A DNA stretch of 41,480 nt from an uncultured Actinomycetes bacterium. GTDB taxonomy: Bacteria; Actinomycetota; Acidimicrobiia; IMCC26256; PALSA-555. The position numbers and the translations under genes were made by a program. Every line of letters begins with the position of its first letter. The first letter of the stretch is position 1. Below the pieces are notes generated by a model, which was not told the DNA's origin, ran no database searches, and was given only the letters and a program-made list of their open reading frames with translations. Location: assembly GCA_937927875.1 (NCBI GenBank), contig CALEYV010000163.1, positions 1 through 41,480 of the forward strand. Reading direction: 5' to 3'. Positions 8,049 through 18,468 of this stretch are shown one piece after another.

Positions 8049-10058
8049 TCAGTCGGTCTGCGGCGGCGCGATCTGCACCGGCGCAGGGCTCGGGTTGCCG
8101 TTCAGGGCGTCGATGATGCGGCGGGCGATCGGCGCCGCGACCGTGCCGCCGAAGCCGGCCTGCTCGACGTTCACGACGACGACGTACTGCGGGTCGGTGG
8201 GCGAGGTCGGCAGCGGGTTCACGAGCCCCACGAACCAGGACGTGTCCTCGGTCGGCGGCGGCTGCTGCGCGGTGCCGGTCTTGCCCGCGACCGGGAGGCC
8301 CGTGTACCCCTGGAAGGCGGGGTGGGCGGTGCCGTCGGTGGCGTTCACCGCGCCGACGAGCCCCGGCAGGATCTCGGCCCGGACCTGGGGGCTGAGCGGG
8401 ATCTTGCGCACCTCCTGGGGCGGGAGGTCGCGGACCACCGTCTTGCCGTCCGGCGCGAAGACGCGGCTCGCCAGGCGCGGCGAGTAGAGGGTGCCGCCGT
8501 TGATGAAGGCCGCGTACGCGGAGGCGAGCTGGATCGGCGTGGTGAGCACGTCGCCCTGGCCGACCGCGACGTTGGCGCTGTCACCGGGCAGCCAGCTCCG
8601 CGTGTACGGGTCGGGGTTGCTCTGGTTGACCTTGATCTTGAAGGCGAGGTCGGGGATGCGCCCGAACGCCTCCTGGGGGAGGCCGACGCCGGTCGGCCGG
8701 CCGAAGCCGAAGGACTTGGCGGTGTTCTGGATGCCGTAGCCGCGGACCTTGTCGCCCTGCTTCGTCGCCCCCTGCGGGCAGCCGGGCTGGCCACAGTTCC
8801 AGAGGCCGAAGAACCGGAACCCGAGGTTGTAGAAGTACACGTCGCTCGAGACCTCGATCGCGTGCGCGAGGTCCACGATGCCATGCGGCGTCTTGTTGGC
8901 GTTGCAGAACGGCTGCGGGTTGCTGGCCGACCCGAACACGACGCAGCCCTTGTCGTTGAACGTGTAGCTGGGCGTGTTCGGGACCGCGGCACCGTTCTCG
9001 AGGGCGGCGATGGCAGTCATGAGCTTGAACGTCGAGCCGGGCGGGTACTGACCCTGGGTCACCCGGTCGAGCAGCGGGTAGTGCTGGGCCGGGTCGGCCA
9101 GCGCCTGGTACTGGTCGAGCGGGATGCCGCTCGTGAACTTGCTCACCTGGTAGGTGGGCCACGACGCCAGCGCGATCACCGAGCCGTTGCGGGCGTCGAG
9201 CACGACCGCCGAGCCACCGGACCCGGCGAAGTTCTTCAGCGTGTTCTTGAAGTTCTGGTCCCGCATCCCCTGGACCTCGGTGATCCCCTGCTTCAGCGCG
9301 ACCTGGGCCTCGTTCTGGATCACGGAGTCCATCGTGAGCTGCACGTCGTTGCCGGTCGTGGCCGGCTTGTCGCTGAGGACCTGCACGATGCGGCCCCGGC
9401 TGTCGACCTCGAGCTTGCGGATGTGGGGGTTCCCGCGCAGCTCGTGCTCGAAGACCTCCTCGACCCCGTCCTTGCCGATGACGTCCTCGGGCGTGTAGTG
9501 CTCCCCGGGGTGGACCTTGGCGTCGTGCGCGTTGACCGAGCCGACGTAGCCGAGCAGGTGCGGGGCCAGGTCGCCGTAGGGGCTCGCGTACGGGTAGACG
9601 CGCACGCTGCGCTGGGTCGCGATCACGCCCGGATAGCTCTGCGGGCGCTCCTTGATGCTCACCAGGGTGTCGTAGGGGAGGTCGGTCCGGATCGGGATCG
9701 GCTCGTACGCCGTGAGGCGGGGGTTGTGGACCTGCTTCGAGATCGCGGTCTGCGTCGTGTTCAGCAGCTTGGCCAGGTTCTTCTCGGTGATCTTCAGCTG
9801 GCTCAGCGGCAGGCCGCGCTGGATCTCGATCGAGGTGATGAGCCGGTTCGAGACGACGATGGTGCCCCGGGCATCGAGGATGCTGCCCCGGGCGCCGGGG
9901 TCGGTGACGACCCGGGTCCGGTTGGCCGTGGTCTCGGCCGCGTAGCTGCTCGAGGAGGCGACCTGCAGGAACCAGAGCCGGGCCAGCAGCCCGAAGAACA
10001 AGGCGACGATGATGCCGCCGATGACGGTCAGGCGGAGCTGGCGGTTGCCCTCCGTCAC
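8049..10058 (-). CDS. mrdA: Penicillin-binding protein 2 (elongasome transpeptidase)
   Basis: Class B PBP that cross-links peptidoglycan with RodA. From the GTG at 10058 the protein is 669 aa: one membrane anchor (about 9-30), a pedestal/dimerisation region, then the transpeptidase domain. Active-site motifs are STFK (342-345), SSD (404-406) and KTGT (593-596). The frame is open to 10133, but the GTG at 10058 has an AGGTGA ribosome-binding site 7 nt upstream and puts the anchor at the N-terminus, so it is preferred. Four cysteines (372, 385, 422, 427) flank the SxD motif in the extracytoplasmic domain and could form disulfides. It sits 2 bp before rodA and 137 bp after mreD. Confidence 0.95.
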   Translation of the reverse strand: MTEGNRQLRLTVIGGIIVALFFGLLARLWFLQVASSSSYAAETTANRTRVVTDPGARGSILDARGTIVVSNRLITSIEIQRGLPLSQLKITEKNLAKLLNTTQTAISKQVHNPRLTAYEPIPIRTDLPYDTLVSIKERPQSYPGVIATQRSVRVYPYASPYGDLAPHLLGYVGSVNAHDAKVHPGEHYTPEDVIGKDGVEEVFEHELRGNPHIRKLEVDSRGRIVQVLSDKPATTGNDVQLTMDSVIQNEAQVALKQGITEVQGMRDQNFKNTLKNFAGSGGSAVVLDARNGSVIALASWPTYQVSKFTSGIPLDQYQALADPAQHYPLLDRVTQGQYPPGSTFKLMTAIAALENGAAVPNTPSYTFNDKGCVVFGSASNPQPFCNANKTPHGIVDLAHAIEVSSDVYFYNLGFRFFGLWNCGQPGCPQGATKQGDKVRGYGIQNTAKSFGFGRPTGVGLPQEAFGRIPDLAFKIKVNQSNPDPYTRSWLPGDSANVAVGQGDVLTTPIQLASAYAAFINGGTLYSPRLASRVFAPDGKTVVRDLPPQEVRKIPLSPQVRAEILPGLVGAVNATDGTAHPAFQGYTGLPVAGKTGTAQQPPPTEDTSWFVGLVNPLPTSPTDPQYVVVVNVEQAGFGGTVAAPIARRIIDALNGNPSPAPVQIAPPQTD

Positions 10059-10065
10059 GCGCCGG

Positions 10066-10071
10066 TCACCT
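10066..10071 (-). promoter_or_regulatory. Ribosome-binding site deciding the PBP2 start
   Basis: Reads AGGTGA on the minus strand, 7 nt before the GTG at 10058. It is the reason for choosing this start over the in-frame start 25 codons upstream. Confidence 0.75.
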
Positions 10072-10195
10072 CGTGTGCCCTCCGGGAGTGTCGAGTCGGG
10101 GTGTCGTGCGAGCCCACGTCCAACCGGCTGCACGCCGCCGGCCGCCCCGAGGCAGCGAGACCAGCCCGACGGGCTCGCGGCAAGGTGCCAGAAGC

Positions 10196-10705
10196 CTACC
10201 CAGGGGGCCAGGCCCGGCCCACGTCAGTCCTCGTCGCCCACCGCATGAACGGGAAGATGGCGTTGGCGAGCACGGCGTCGTACAGCGCCGCCACGATGAT
10301 GACCTGGATGTGGTGCGCGGCGAACAGCTCGTCGTGGCCGGCGATCCCTCCGATGAGGATGAAGAGGATGTTGCCGGCGACGCTGCCGACGCCACCGAGC
10401 AGCGGGTAGATGCTGCGCGACTCGCGGATGAGCCCGGTCTGGAACAGCCCGACGGCGTACCCGGTGAGCGCGAACGCCAGCGCCGACACGCCGAGCGGCG
10501 TGGTGAGGAACAGGTCGTTCGCCAGCCCGGCCGCGAAGCCGAACAGCGCGCCGGGCATGGGACCCGACTCGTACGCCATGGCAATGGTCGCCACGAGCAG
10601 CAGGTCCGGGACGGCGTCGAAGACGCGCAGGTGCGTGAACACCGAGGTCTGGAGGACGAGCAGGGTGATGACGACCAGGAGCAGTCGGATGCGGCGGATG
10701 CCCAC
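10196..10705 (-). CDS. mreD: Rod shape-determining protein MreD
   Basis: Small integral membrane protein of the elongasome that bridges MreC to the rest of the complex. It is 169 aa with about five hydrophobic segments, starting at residue 6 (IRLLLVVITLLVLQTSVF). It also has DLLLVATIAMAY and the conserved GALFGFAAGLANDLFL, which carries the family's G-x-x-x-D pattern. It lies 10 bp after mreC. The assignment rests on order plus topology, since MreD sequences are poorly conserved. Confidence 0.9.
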   Translation of the reverse strand: MGIRRIRLLLVVITLLVLQTSVFTHLRVFDAVPDLLLVATIAMAYESGPMPGALFGFAAGLANDLFLTTPLGVSALAFALTGYAVGLFQTGLIRESRSIYPLLGGVGSVAGNILFILIGGIAGHDELFAAHHIQVIIVAALYDAVLANAIFPFMRWATRTDVGRAWPPG

Positions 10706-10715
10706 GAGCCAGCGA

Positions 10716-11549
10716 TCACCCCGAGGCGGCGGTCGGGTCGGGCCAGCGCAGCACCTTGACGAAGTCGAGGTTGTCGAGGTTGACGAGCGGGGCGACGGTG
10801 ATCGTCGGCGCCAGGTCCTGGGGGCCCTTCGAGTAGCTGGTGACGGTCGCGACCGGGATCGCGGGCGGGAAGGCGGCGTTGTTCACCGCCGCGGTGAACA
10901 CGAGCTCGCCCTTCTGCACCTGGGCGAAGGGGTCCGAGATGAAGGCGAGCGGGATGGAGCGGTCGCCGGTGCGGGGCTCGGTGATGGCGACCGCGTTGCT
11001 CGTCTCCAAGCGGACGCCGACACCGAGGTTCGGGCTGTCCACGAGCGTGACGGTGGCCTGGTTGGTCGACACGGACGTGACGGTCCCGACGAGGCCCTCC
11101 CCGGTCACCACCGGGTACCCGACCCGCATCCCCTTCGCCGAGCCCTTGTTGATCGCGACCGTGCGGTCGAAGTTGCCGGGGGCGCCGCCGGTGACCCGGG
11201 CCGCGATGCCGGTCGCGTCCTCGACGTTCGGGAGGTCGATCAGCTTCTGCAACTCGCCCACCTCCGCGCCGACGCCCCGGTTGCGCCGCAGCTGGCCCCG
11301 GAGGTCGGCCGCGGTGCGCCGCAGCCGCTGGTTCGCAGCCTGCAGCGGCCGGTAGTCGGTGATGTCGCCGGCGACGTTGCGCAGGGGCTGGAAGGCGCGG
11401 TCGACGGTCGAGCGAACCGGCGCCATGGCGTCGTGGGCGCCCGACCGCAGCGTGCCGCTGAACCGACCGGACATGACGATGAGCGCGACCCCGGCGACGA
11501 TGATGACCGTGAGCAGCACTCGCTGCGGTTCTCGCCGATAGACGACCAT
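10716..11549 (-). CDS. mreC: Rod shape-determining protein MreC
   Basis: Bitopic elongasome scaffold that activates PBP2/RodA. It is 277 aa. There is a short basic cytoplasmic tail, one membrane helix (about 11-28) and a coiled-coil stretch (about 60-105, YRPLQAANQRLRRTAADLRG). The beta-barrel domain follows, with INKGSAKGMRVGYPVVTGEGLVGTV and TLVDSPNLGVGVR, which are characteristic. It lies 30 bp downstream of mreB and 10 bp upstream of mreD in one operon. Confidence 0.95.
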   Translation of the reverse strand: MVVYRREPQRVLLTVIIVAGVALIVMSGRFSGTLRSGAHDAMAPVRSTVDRAFQPLRNVAGDITDYRPLQAANQRLRRTAADLRGQLRRNRGVGAEVGELQKLIDLPNVEDATGIAARVTGGAPGNFDRTVAINKGSAKGMRVGYPVVTGEGLVGTVTSVSTNQATVTLVDSPNLGVGVRLETSNAVAITEPRTGDRSIPLAFISDPFAQVQKGELVFTAAVNNAAFPPAIPVATVTSYSKGPQDLAPTITVAPLVNLDNLDFVKVLRWPDPTAASG

Positions 11550-11579
11550 GAGCGCCTCGCCTACGCCGCGGGGCTTGGA

Positions 11580-12659
11580 TCAGTCTTCGGGTCCGCTGAT
11601 CAGCACCTGCCGGAGCACGTCGAACTGCTCGAGGCAGCGACCCGACCCGAGCACCACCGCGAACAACGCGTTCTTGGACCGACGGACTGGCATGCCGGTC
11701 TCGGCCTGGATGGCGGCATCGAGCCCCAGCAGGAGCGCGCCGCCGCCGGCCAGCATGATCCCGCGCTCCATGACGTCGGCCGCCAGCTCGGGCGGCGTCT
11801 TGTCGAGGGTGACCTTGATGGTGTCGATGATCGCCGCCACCGGCTCCTCGATCGCCTCCCGCACCTCCTGGGTCGACACGGTGACGGTGCGCGGGAGGCC
11901 GGTCACGAGGTCACGGCCGCGGATCTCGGCGTAGAACTCCTCCTGCAGCGGGTAGGCGCTGGCGAGCTGGTGCTTGATGTCCTCGGCCGTGCGCTCACCG
12001 AGGGCCAACGAGTACTCGCGCTTCATGAACGAGATGATCGACTCGTCGAACTCGTCGCCGGCGATCTGGCTCGCCTCGCTGGCGACGATGCCGCCCATCG
12101 AGATGACGGCGCACTCGGTGGTGCCGCCGCCGATGTCGACGACCATGTTCCCGGCCGGCTCGTGGATCGGGAGCCCGGACCCGATCGCGGCCGCCATCGG
12201 CTCCTCGATGACCATGACCGGGCTGCGGGCGCCGGCGAACTCGGCTGCCTCCTGGACCGCCCGCCGCTCCACGCCGGTGATCCCGGACGGGATGCAGATC
12301 ACCATCCGGGGCTTCGCCCAGCGGTTCCGCTGGTGGACCCGCTGGATGAAGTAGCGGAGCATCTTCTCGCAGATGTCGAAGTCGGCGATCACGCCGTCCT
12401 TCAGGGGCCGGATGGCCTCGATGTGGCCCGGGGTCCGGCCGAGCATCCGCTTGGCCTGGGCGCCGACGGCGAGGATCTGGCTGCTGCGGAGGTCGAGGGT
12501 GACGATCGACGGCTCGTTGAGCACGATCCCCTGGCCGCGCACGTACACGACGGTGTTGGCGGTGCCGAGGTCGACCGCCATGTCGCGGCCGATCACGTTT
12601 GAGTACCAGGGGGAATTCACCGACCGTCCACCGCTCTGACGAGGTCCGGGAGCGGGCAC
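11580..12659 (-). CDS. mreB: Rod shape-determining protein MreB (actin homologue)
   Basis: Bacterial actin that forms membrane-bound filaments directing cell-wall elongation. It is 359 aa from the GTG at 12659. Nucleotide-binding motifs are DLGTANT (30-36), VDIGGGT (174-180) and LAGGGALL (303-310). The GTG at 12659 has GGGAGG 9 nt upstream; an internal GTG at 12620 (346 aa) is closer to the usual family length but has a poorer ribosome-binding site. The first 20 residues are therefore the least certain part. It heads the mreBCD-PBP2-rodA cluster, downstream of ndk. Confidence 0.95.
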   Translation of the reverse strand: MPAPGPRQSGGRSVNSPWYSNVIGRDMAVDLGTANTVVYVRGQGIVLNEPSIVTLDLRSSQILAVGAQAKRMLGRTPGHIEAIRPLKDGVIADFDICEKMLRYFIQRVHQRNRWAKPRMVICIPSGITGVERRAVQEAAEFAGARSPVMVIEEPMAAAIGSGLPIHEPAGNMVVDIGGGTTECAVISMGGIVASEASQIAGDEFDESIISFMKREYSLALGERTAEDIKHQLASAYPLQEEFYAEIRGRDLVTGLPRTVTVSTQEVREAIEEPVAAIIDTIKVTLDKTPPELAADVMERGIMLAGGGALLLGLDAAIQAETGMPVRRSKNALFAVVLGSGRCLEQFDVLRQVLISGPED

Positions 12660-12668
12660 AGGCTAGGA

Positions 12669-12680
12669 CCTCCCGGGAGG
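12669..12680. repeat. 12-bp perfect palindrome containing the mreB ribosome-binding site
   Basis: The sequence cctcccgggagg is its own reverse complement and contains the GGGAGG expected to pair with 16S rRNA for mreB. It could in principle mask the site in mRNA. With no loop it may simply be chance in GC-rich DNA. Confidence 0.4.
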
Positions 12681-12755
12681 ACGGTCCAGCCATCCCCCAC
12701 CGCGGGCGACCACCGCTCCGCGCCGGTGGCCGAGACCCTCCGATTCAACCAGCCG

Positions 12756-13190
12756 TCACGGCGCGGATGGCGCATCCCCGGGTGGGAGGTCCGGGAAGAA
12801 CAGGGCGATCTCACGCTCCGCCGACTCGGGACCGTCCGAGCCGTGGACAAGGTTCTCGCTCGTCTCGAGGGCGAGGTCGCCGCGGATGGTCCCCGGGTCG
12901 GCCTGGCGGGGGTCGGTGGCGCCCATGACCCGGCGCACGACCGCCCAGGTGTCGGGCCCGCCCTCGACCACCATCGCCACCAGCGGCCCGCGGGTGATGA
13001 AGGCGACCAGCTCCTCGAAGAACGGCTTGCCGCGGTGCTCGTCGTAGTGGCGCTCGGCGAGCGGCCGGTCGATGTGCCGCAGCTCTACGGCTCGCAGCGC
13101 CAGCCCCTTCGCCTCCAGCCGGCCGATGATCGCCCCGACCAACCCGCGCTCGACGGCGTCGGGCTTGCAGAGGACGAGGGTTCGGCTCAC
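12756..13190 (-). CDS. ndk: Nucleoside diphosphate kinase
   Basis: Transfers phosphate from NTPs to NDPs through a phosphohistidine. It is 144 aa, the normal length. It begins with GTG (SRTLVLCKPDAVERGLVG) and contains NLVHGSDGPESAEREIALFF, with the active-site His116. The frame is open far upstream, but that is folC out of phase. The gene follows folC by 11 bp, the usual actinobacterial folC-ndk order. The last 8 residues, after FFPDLPPG, are a short Pro/Ala tail. Confidence 0.97.
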   Translation of the reverse strand: MSRTLVLCKPDAVERGLVGAIIGRLEAKGLALRAVELRHIDRPLAERHYDEHRGKPFFEELVAFITRGPLVAMVVEGGPDTWAVVRRVMGATDPRQADPGTIRGDLALETSENLVHGSDGPESAEREIALFFPDLPPGDAPSAP

Positions 13191-13201
13191 GGCGCCGGAC
13201 C

Positions 13202-14488
13202 CTACTGGGCTCGCCCCGGCCCGCTGCCGGCCGGCTGGCCCTGGTGGAGCGCGGCCCGGGCGGCCCCGACCACATACAGCGACCCGGTGACGACCACCTG
13301 GCCCGCCGACGGGGTGGCGGCCACCGCGGCCGCGAGGGCGGCCCCGACGTCGGGCACGACGGTCACCGCGTCGCCGGGCTGGCCGAGCTCGCGCGCCGCG
13401 GCCGCGACGTCGTCGGCGGGCAGGGCCCGGGGGCTCGGCGGCTCGCAGGCGACGACGTGGGCGGCCTCGGCGACCCCGAACGCGTCGAGCATCTCGAGCG
13501 GGTCCTTCTCGCGCAGCAGCCCGACCACGACCGTGCGGGCCGACGCGGGGAACTCCTCCGCCAGCGCCTCCCGCAACGCGTGCGCCCCCGCGACGTTGTG
13601 CGCGCCGTCGAGCAGGACCAGCGGCGCATGGCCGACCACCTCGAGCCGACCCGGGGCGCGGGCCCGGCCGAAGACGCTGCCCACGACCTCCTCGTCGAGC
13701 GGGCGGTCGAGGAACGCCTCGACCGCCACCAAGGCGATGGCCGCGTTGTCGGCCTGGTGGGCGCCGTGCAGCGACAGGAAGACCTCGTCGTAGCGGGCCG
13801 AGGGCGTGAACAGGTCGAGCAGCCGGCCGCCGTGCGCGAGCCGGTTGGCGGTGACGCCGTAGTCGGCGTCGCGAAGCAGGACCCGGGCCGCGTCCCGGGC
13901 GAGGAACGGGGCGCGCGCGTCGGCGTCGGTCTCCCCGAGCACGAGCGCCGAGCCCGGCTTCACGATGCCCGCCTTCTCCTCGGCGATGCCGAGCCGGGTC
14001 GGCCCGAGGTACTCGACGTGGTCGACGCTCACGTTGGTCACCACCGCGACCCGGCCGTCGGCGACGTTGGTGGCGTCGAAGCGGCCCCCGAGCCCGACCT
14101 CCACGACCGCCGCGTCCACCGCGACGTCGGCGAACCACCGGTAGGCGACGCCGGTGAGGATCTCGAAGAAGCTCGGCAGCTCGGGCAGGTGGGGCTCGAT
14201 GAGGGCGACGAGGCCGAGCAGCTCGTCGAGCGCGTCGTCGTCGATGTCGTGGCCGTTCCAGGCGATGCGCTCGTTGACCCGCTCGAGGTTGGGACTGGTG
14301 TACGCCCCGACCGAGAGGCCGTGCTCGACGAGCAGCTCGGTCGCCAGCCGGGCCACCGACGTCTTCCCGTTGGTGCCGGTGACGTGCACGATCGGGTACT
14401 CGACCTGCGGCGATCCCAGCAGCTCGGCGAGCGCCGCCATGCGGGCGAGCGTCGGCTGGTTGGCGCGGCGGTCGCGACCGGCCGGCAC
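13202..14488 (-). CDS. folC: Folylpolyglutamate synthase / dihydrofolate synthase
   Basis: Mur-ligase-family enzyme that adds glutamate to (dihydro)folate. The 428 aa from the GTG at 14488 contain the P-loop GTNGKTS (38-44), the DHVEYLGPTRLGIAEEKAGI segment that binds ATP/Mg and substrate, and LLDGAHNVAGAHAL in the C-terminal half. The region just upstream stays in frame and reads PRAWLDAHVNLESLG, which looks like the true FolC N-terminus. That stretch has no ATG or GTG; a CTG near 14575, inside the valS 3' end, is a candidate start. The coordinates given are the conservative core. It precedes ndk by 11 bp. Confidence 0.93.
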   Translation of the reverse strand: MPAGRDRRANQPTLARMAALAELLGSPQVEYPIVHVTGTNGKTSVARLATELLVEHGLSVGAYTSPNLERVNERIAWNGHDIDDDALDELLGLVALIEPHLPELPSFFEILTGVAYRWFADVAVDAAVVEVGLGGRFDATNVADGRVAVVTNVSVDHVEYLGPTRLGIAEEKAGIVKPGSALVLGETDADARAPFLARDAARVLLRDADYGVTANRLAHGGRLLDLFTPSARYDEVFLSLHGAHQADNAAIALVAVEAFLDRPLDEEVVGSVFGRARAPGRLEVVGHAPLVLLDGAHNVAGAHALREALAEEFPASARTVVVGLLREKDPLEMLDAFGVAEAAHVVACEPPSPRALPADDVAAAARELGQPGDAVTVVPDVGAALAAAVAATPSAGQVVVTGSLYVVGAARAALHQGQPAGSGPGRAQ

Positions 14489-14555
14489 CCCGAGCGACTC
14501 GAGGTTGACGTGCGCGTCGAGCCAGGCGCGGGGGTCCGCCGGCGGCGCGCCCGGG

Positions 14556-17108
14556 TCAGGCGGCGTCGGGCTCAGCGAGCTCCACCTCGACCGTGAACGG
14601 CTCGCCCTCGACGAGCTCGATCTCGCGCGCCCGGGCCGCCTCGCGCACGTCGTCGAGGGCGAGGCGAAGGAGGGCGAGCCGCGCCGCGGTGTCGCGCACG
14701 ACGACGCGCACCGCCTCCACCCGCAGCGAGCGCTGCTGCTCGGTCTTCTGCTTCCGCACCGCGCCGAGCACGTCGGCCGCGACCGCGAACACCGCCGGGT
14801 CGGCTGCGCCCGCCGCGGCCCGCAGCGGCGCCGGGTCCGGCCAGACCGCCTGGTGCACCGACCCGGGCCGCCACCACGACCACACCTCCTCGGTGACGAA
14901 CGGGAGGGGCGGGGCGAAGAGCCGCAGCTGGGCCTCGAGCGCGGTGAGGAGCGCCGCTCGCGCCGACTCCGACGCCGCCTCGCCCTGGCTCCCGTAGGCG
15001 CGCTGCTTCACGAGCTCGACGTAGTCGTCGCAGAAGGTCCAGAAGAACCGCTCCGTCTGCTCGAGGGCGCGGGCGTAGTCGTAGCCGTCGTAGGCGGCGG
15101 TGGCGTCGGCGACCACCGCCGCCAGGTCGGCGAGCATGGCGCCGTCGAGCGGCGCCGTCACCGCCTCGACGCCGGGCTCGATCCCGTCGCCGGCGACGCC
15201 GAGCGCGAACTTCGACGCGTTCAGGATCTTGATCGCGAGCCGGCGGCCGATCTTCATCTGCCCCTCGTCGAAGGCGGTGTCGGTGCCGGGCCGGCCGCGC
15301 GCCGCCCAGTAGCGGACGCCGTCGGAGCCGTAGCTGTCCAGCAGGGCCATCGGCGTGACGACGTTGCCCTTCGACTTCGACATCTTCTTGCGGTCGGGGT
15401 CGAGGATCCAGCCGTTGATCGTCACGTCGCGCCACGGGAGCGTGCCGTGCTCGAAGTGCGAGCGCACGACGGTGTCGAAGAGCCAGGTCCGGATGATCTC
15501 GGGACCCTGGGGTCGCAGGTCCATCGGGAAGGTGCGCGTGAAGAGGTCGGTGTCGTCCTCCCACCGGCACGCGACCTGGGGCGTGAGCGACGACGTGGCC
15601 CAGGTGTCCATCACGTCGGGGTCGCCCACGAACCCGCCCGGCTGACCGCGCTGGCCCGCCTCGTACCCGTCGGGCACGTCGCTGGACGGGTCGACCGGCA
15701 GCGTCGCCGCGTCGGCGAGGATCGGCGCGTCCCAGTCCGGCTCGCCGTCGCCGCCGACCGGGTACCAGATCGGGAACGGCACGCCGAAGAACCGCTGGCG
15801 GCTGATGAGCCAGTCGCCGGTCAGGCCCTCGACCCAGCTGTCGTAGCGGGACCGCATGTGCGGCGGGTGCCAGCGCAGGGCCCGGCCCCGCGCCAGGAGC
15901 TCCTCGCGCAGATCGGGGCCGCGGCCCCCGTTGCGGAGGTACCACTGGCGGGTGGTCACGATTTCGAGCGGCCGCTCTCCCCGCTCGTAGAACTTCACCG
16001 CGTGCATGATCGGCTCCGGCTCCCCGACCAGGTCGCCGGAGTCGCGCAGCAGCTCGACGATCCGGCGCCGGGCCTGGTTGATGGTCGAGCCGGCGAGCTC
16101 CCCGTACGCGGCGCGCCCCGTGTCGCTCGTGATGACGTCCGGCGCCTCGGGCTTGATGCGCCCGTCCCACCCCACGATCGGGCGGGCCGGCAGCTGCAAC
16201 TCGCGCCACCAGGTGACGTCGGTGAGGTCGCCGAAGGTGCAGATCATGGCGATGCCGCTGCCCTTCTCGGGGTCGGCCAGCGGGTGGGCGACGACCGGCA
16301 CCTCGACGTCGAAGAGCGGGCTGCGAACGGCGGTCCCGACCAGCGGCGCGTGACGCTCGTCGTCGGGGTGGGTGACGAGCGCGACGCAGGCCGGGATGAG
16401 CTCGGGCCGCGTCGTCTCGATGACGACCGCGCCGTCGGGACGGTGGAACCGCACGCCGTGGTACGCGCCGCGCAGCTCCCGGTCCTCGAGCTCGGCCTGG
16501 GCGACCGCGGTGCGGAAGTCGATGTCCCAGAGCGTGGGCGCCTCGGCGCGGTAGGCCTCGCCGCGGGCGAGGTTGTGCAGGAAGGCGCGCTGGGAGATGC
16601 GCTGGCTCTCCTTGCCGATCGTCGTGTACACGAGGGTCCAGTCCACCGACAGGCCGAGGTGGCGCCAGAGCTCCTCGAACTTCACCTCGTCCTCGGCGAC
16701 GAGCCGCTCGCAGAGCTCGACGAAGTTGCGCCGCGAGATGGCGAGCGGCGGGTCGGGCGGCTTGGCCGGCGGCTCGAACCCGGCCTCGTAGGGCAAGGAC
16801 GGGTCGCAGCGCACGCCGAAGTAGTTCTGGACCCGGCGCTCGGTCGGCAGGCCGTTGTCGTCCCAGCCCATCGGGTAGAAGACGGCCTGGCCCCGCATCC
16901 GGTGGTACCGGGCGATGGCGTCGGTCTGCACGTACCCGAACACCGAGCCCATGTGCAGCGAGCCGGACACCGTCGGCGGCGGGGTGTCGATCGCGTAGAT
17001 CTCCTCCCGCGTCTTCGAGCGGTCGAAGGCGTAGACCCGGTCGGCCTCCCAGCACTCGCTCCAGCGCGCCTCGAGTCCCTCGAGGCTCGGCTTGTCCGGG
17101 ATCGGCAT
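14556..17108 (-). CDS. valS: Valyl-tRNA synthetase
   Basis: Class I synthetase that charges tRNA-Val and edits mischarged threonine. It is 850 aa. The HIGH-type motif is HMGS (52-55), following TPPPTVSGSL. The editing (CP1) domain lies at about 210-370, with ETTRPELIPACVALVTHPDD. The KMSKS loop is exact (575-579) after INGWILDPDRK. The anticodon-binding domain follows, and the protein ends around a short helical tail. The ATG at 17108 is the natural family start. The gene lies downstream of clpX across an 82-bp gap with a GC hairpin, and its 3' end probably overlaps the true start of folC. Confidence 0.97.
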   Translation of the reverse strand: MPIPDKPSLEGLEARWSECWEADRVYAFDRSKTREEIYAIDTPPPTVSGSLHMGSVFGYVQTDAIARYHRMRGQAVFYPMGWDDNGLPTERRVQNYFGVRCDPSLPYEAGFEPPAKPPDPPLAISRRNFVELCERLVAEDEVKFEELWRHLGLSVDWTLVYTTIGKESQRISQRAFLHNLARGEAYRAEAPTLWDIDFRTAVAQAELEDRELRGAYHGVRFHRPDGAVVIETTRPELIPACVALVTHPDDERHAPLVGTAVRSPLFDVEVPVVAHPLADPEKGSGIAMICTFGDLTDVTWWRELQLPARPIVGWDGRIKPEAPDVITSDTGRAAYGELAGSTINQARRRIVELLRDSGDLVGEPEPIMHAVKFYERGERPLEIVTTRQWYLRNGGRGPDLREELLARGRALRWHPPHMRSRYDSWVEGLTGDWLISRQRFFGVPFPIWYPVGGDGEPDWDAPILADAATLPVDPSSDVPDGYEAGQRGQPGGFVGDPDVMDTWATSSLTPQVACRWEDDTDLFTRTFPMDLRPQGPEIIRTWLFDTVVRSHFEHGTLPWRDVTINGWILDPDRKKMSKSKGNVVTPMALLDSYGSDGVRYWAARGRPGTDTAFDEGQMKIGRRLAIKILNASKFALGVAGDGIEPGVEAVTAPLDGAMLADLAAVVADATAAYDGYDYARALEQTERFFWTFCDDYVELVKQRAYGSQGEAASESARAALLTALEAQLRLFAPPLPFVTEEVWSWWRPGSVHQAVWPDPAPLRAAAGAADPAVFAVAADVLGAVRKQKTEQQRSLRVEAVRVVVRDTAARLALLRLALDDVREAARAREIELVEGEPFTVEVELAEPDAA

Positions 17109-17165
17109 TACCCGAGTCTACGGAAACGGGTCGCGCCGACCCGGCGGCGTGAAGGCGGTGGTCGT

Positions 17166-17186
17166 GGTCGCGGCCGCGCCGCGACC
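17166..17186 (-). terminator. GC-rich hairpin just after clpX
   Basis: An 8-bp perfect inverted repeat (ggtcgcgg / ccgcgacc) with a 5-nt loop lies 4 bp past the clpX stop codon, in the 82-bp gap before valS. There is no U-tract after it on the minus strand, so it is not a textbook intrinsic terminator. It may be an mRNA-stabilising or partial-termination structure separating the tig-clpP-clpX and valS transcripts. Confidence 0.45.
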
Positions 17187-17190
17187 GAGG

Positions 17191-18444
<1,254 letters not shown>

Positions 18445-18468
18445 GACGCGCCCCCTCGGCTGTGGTGG

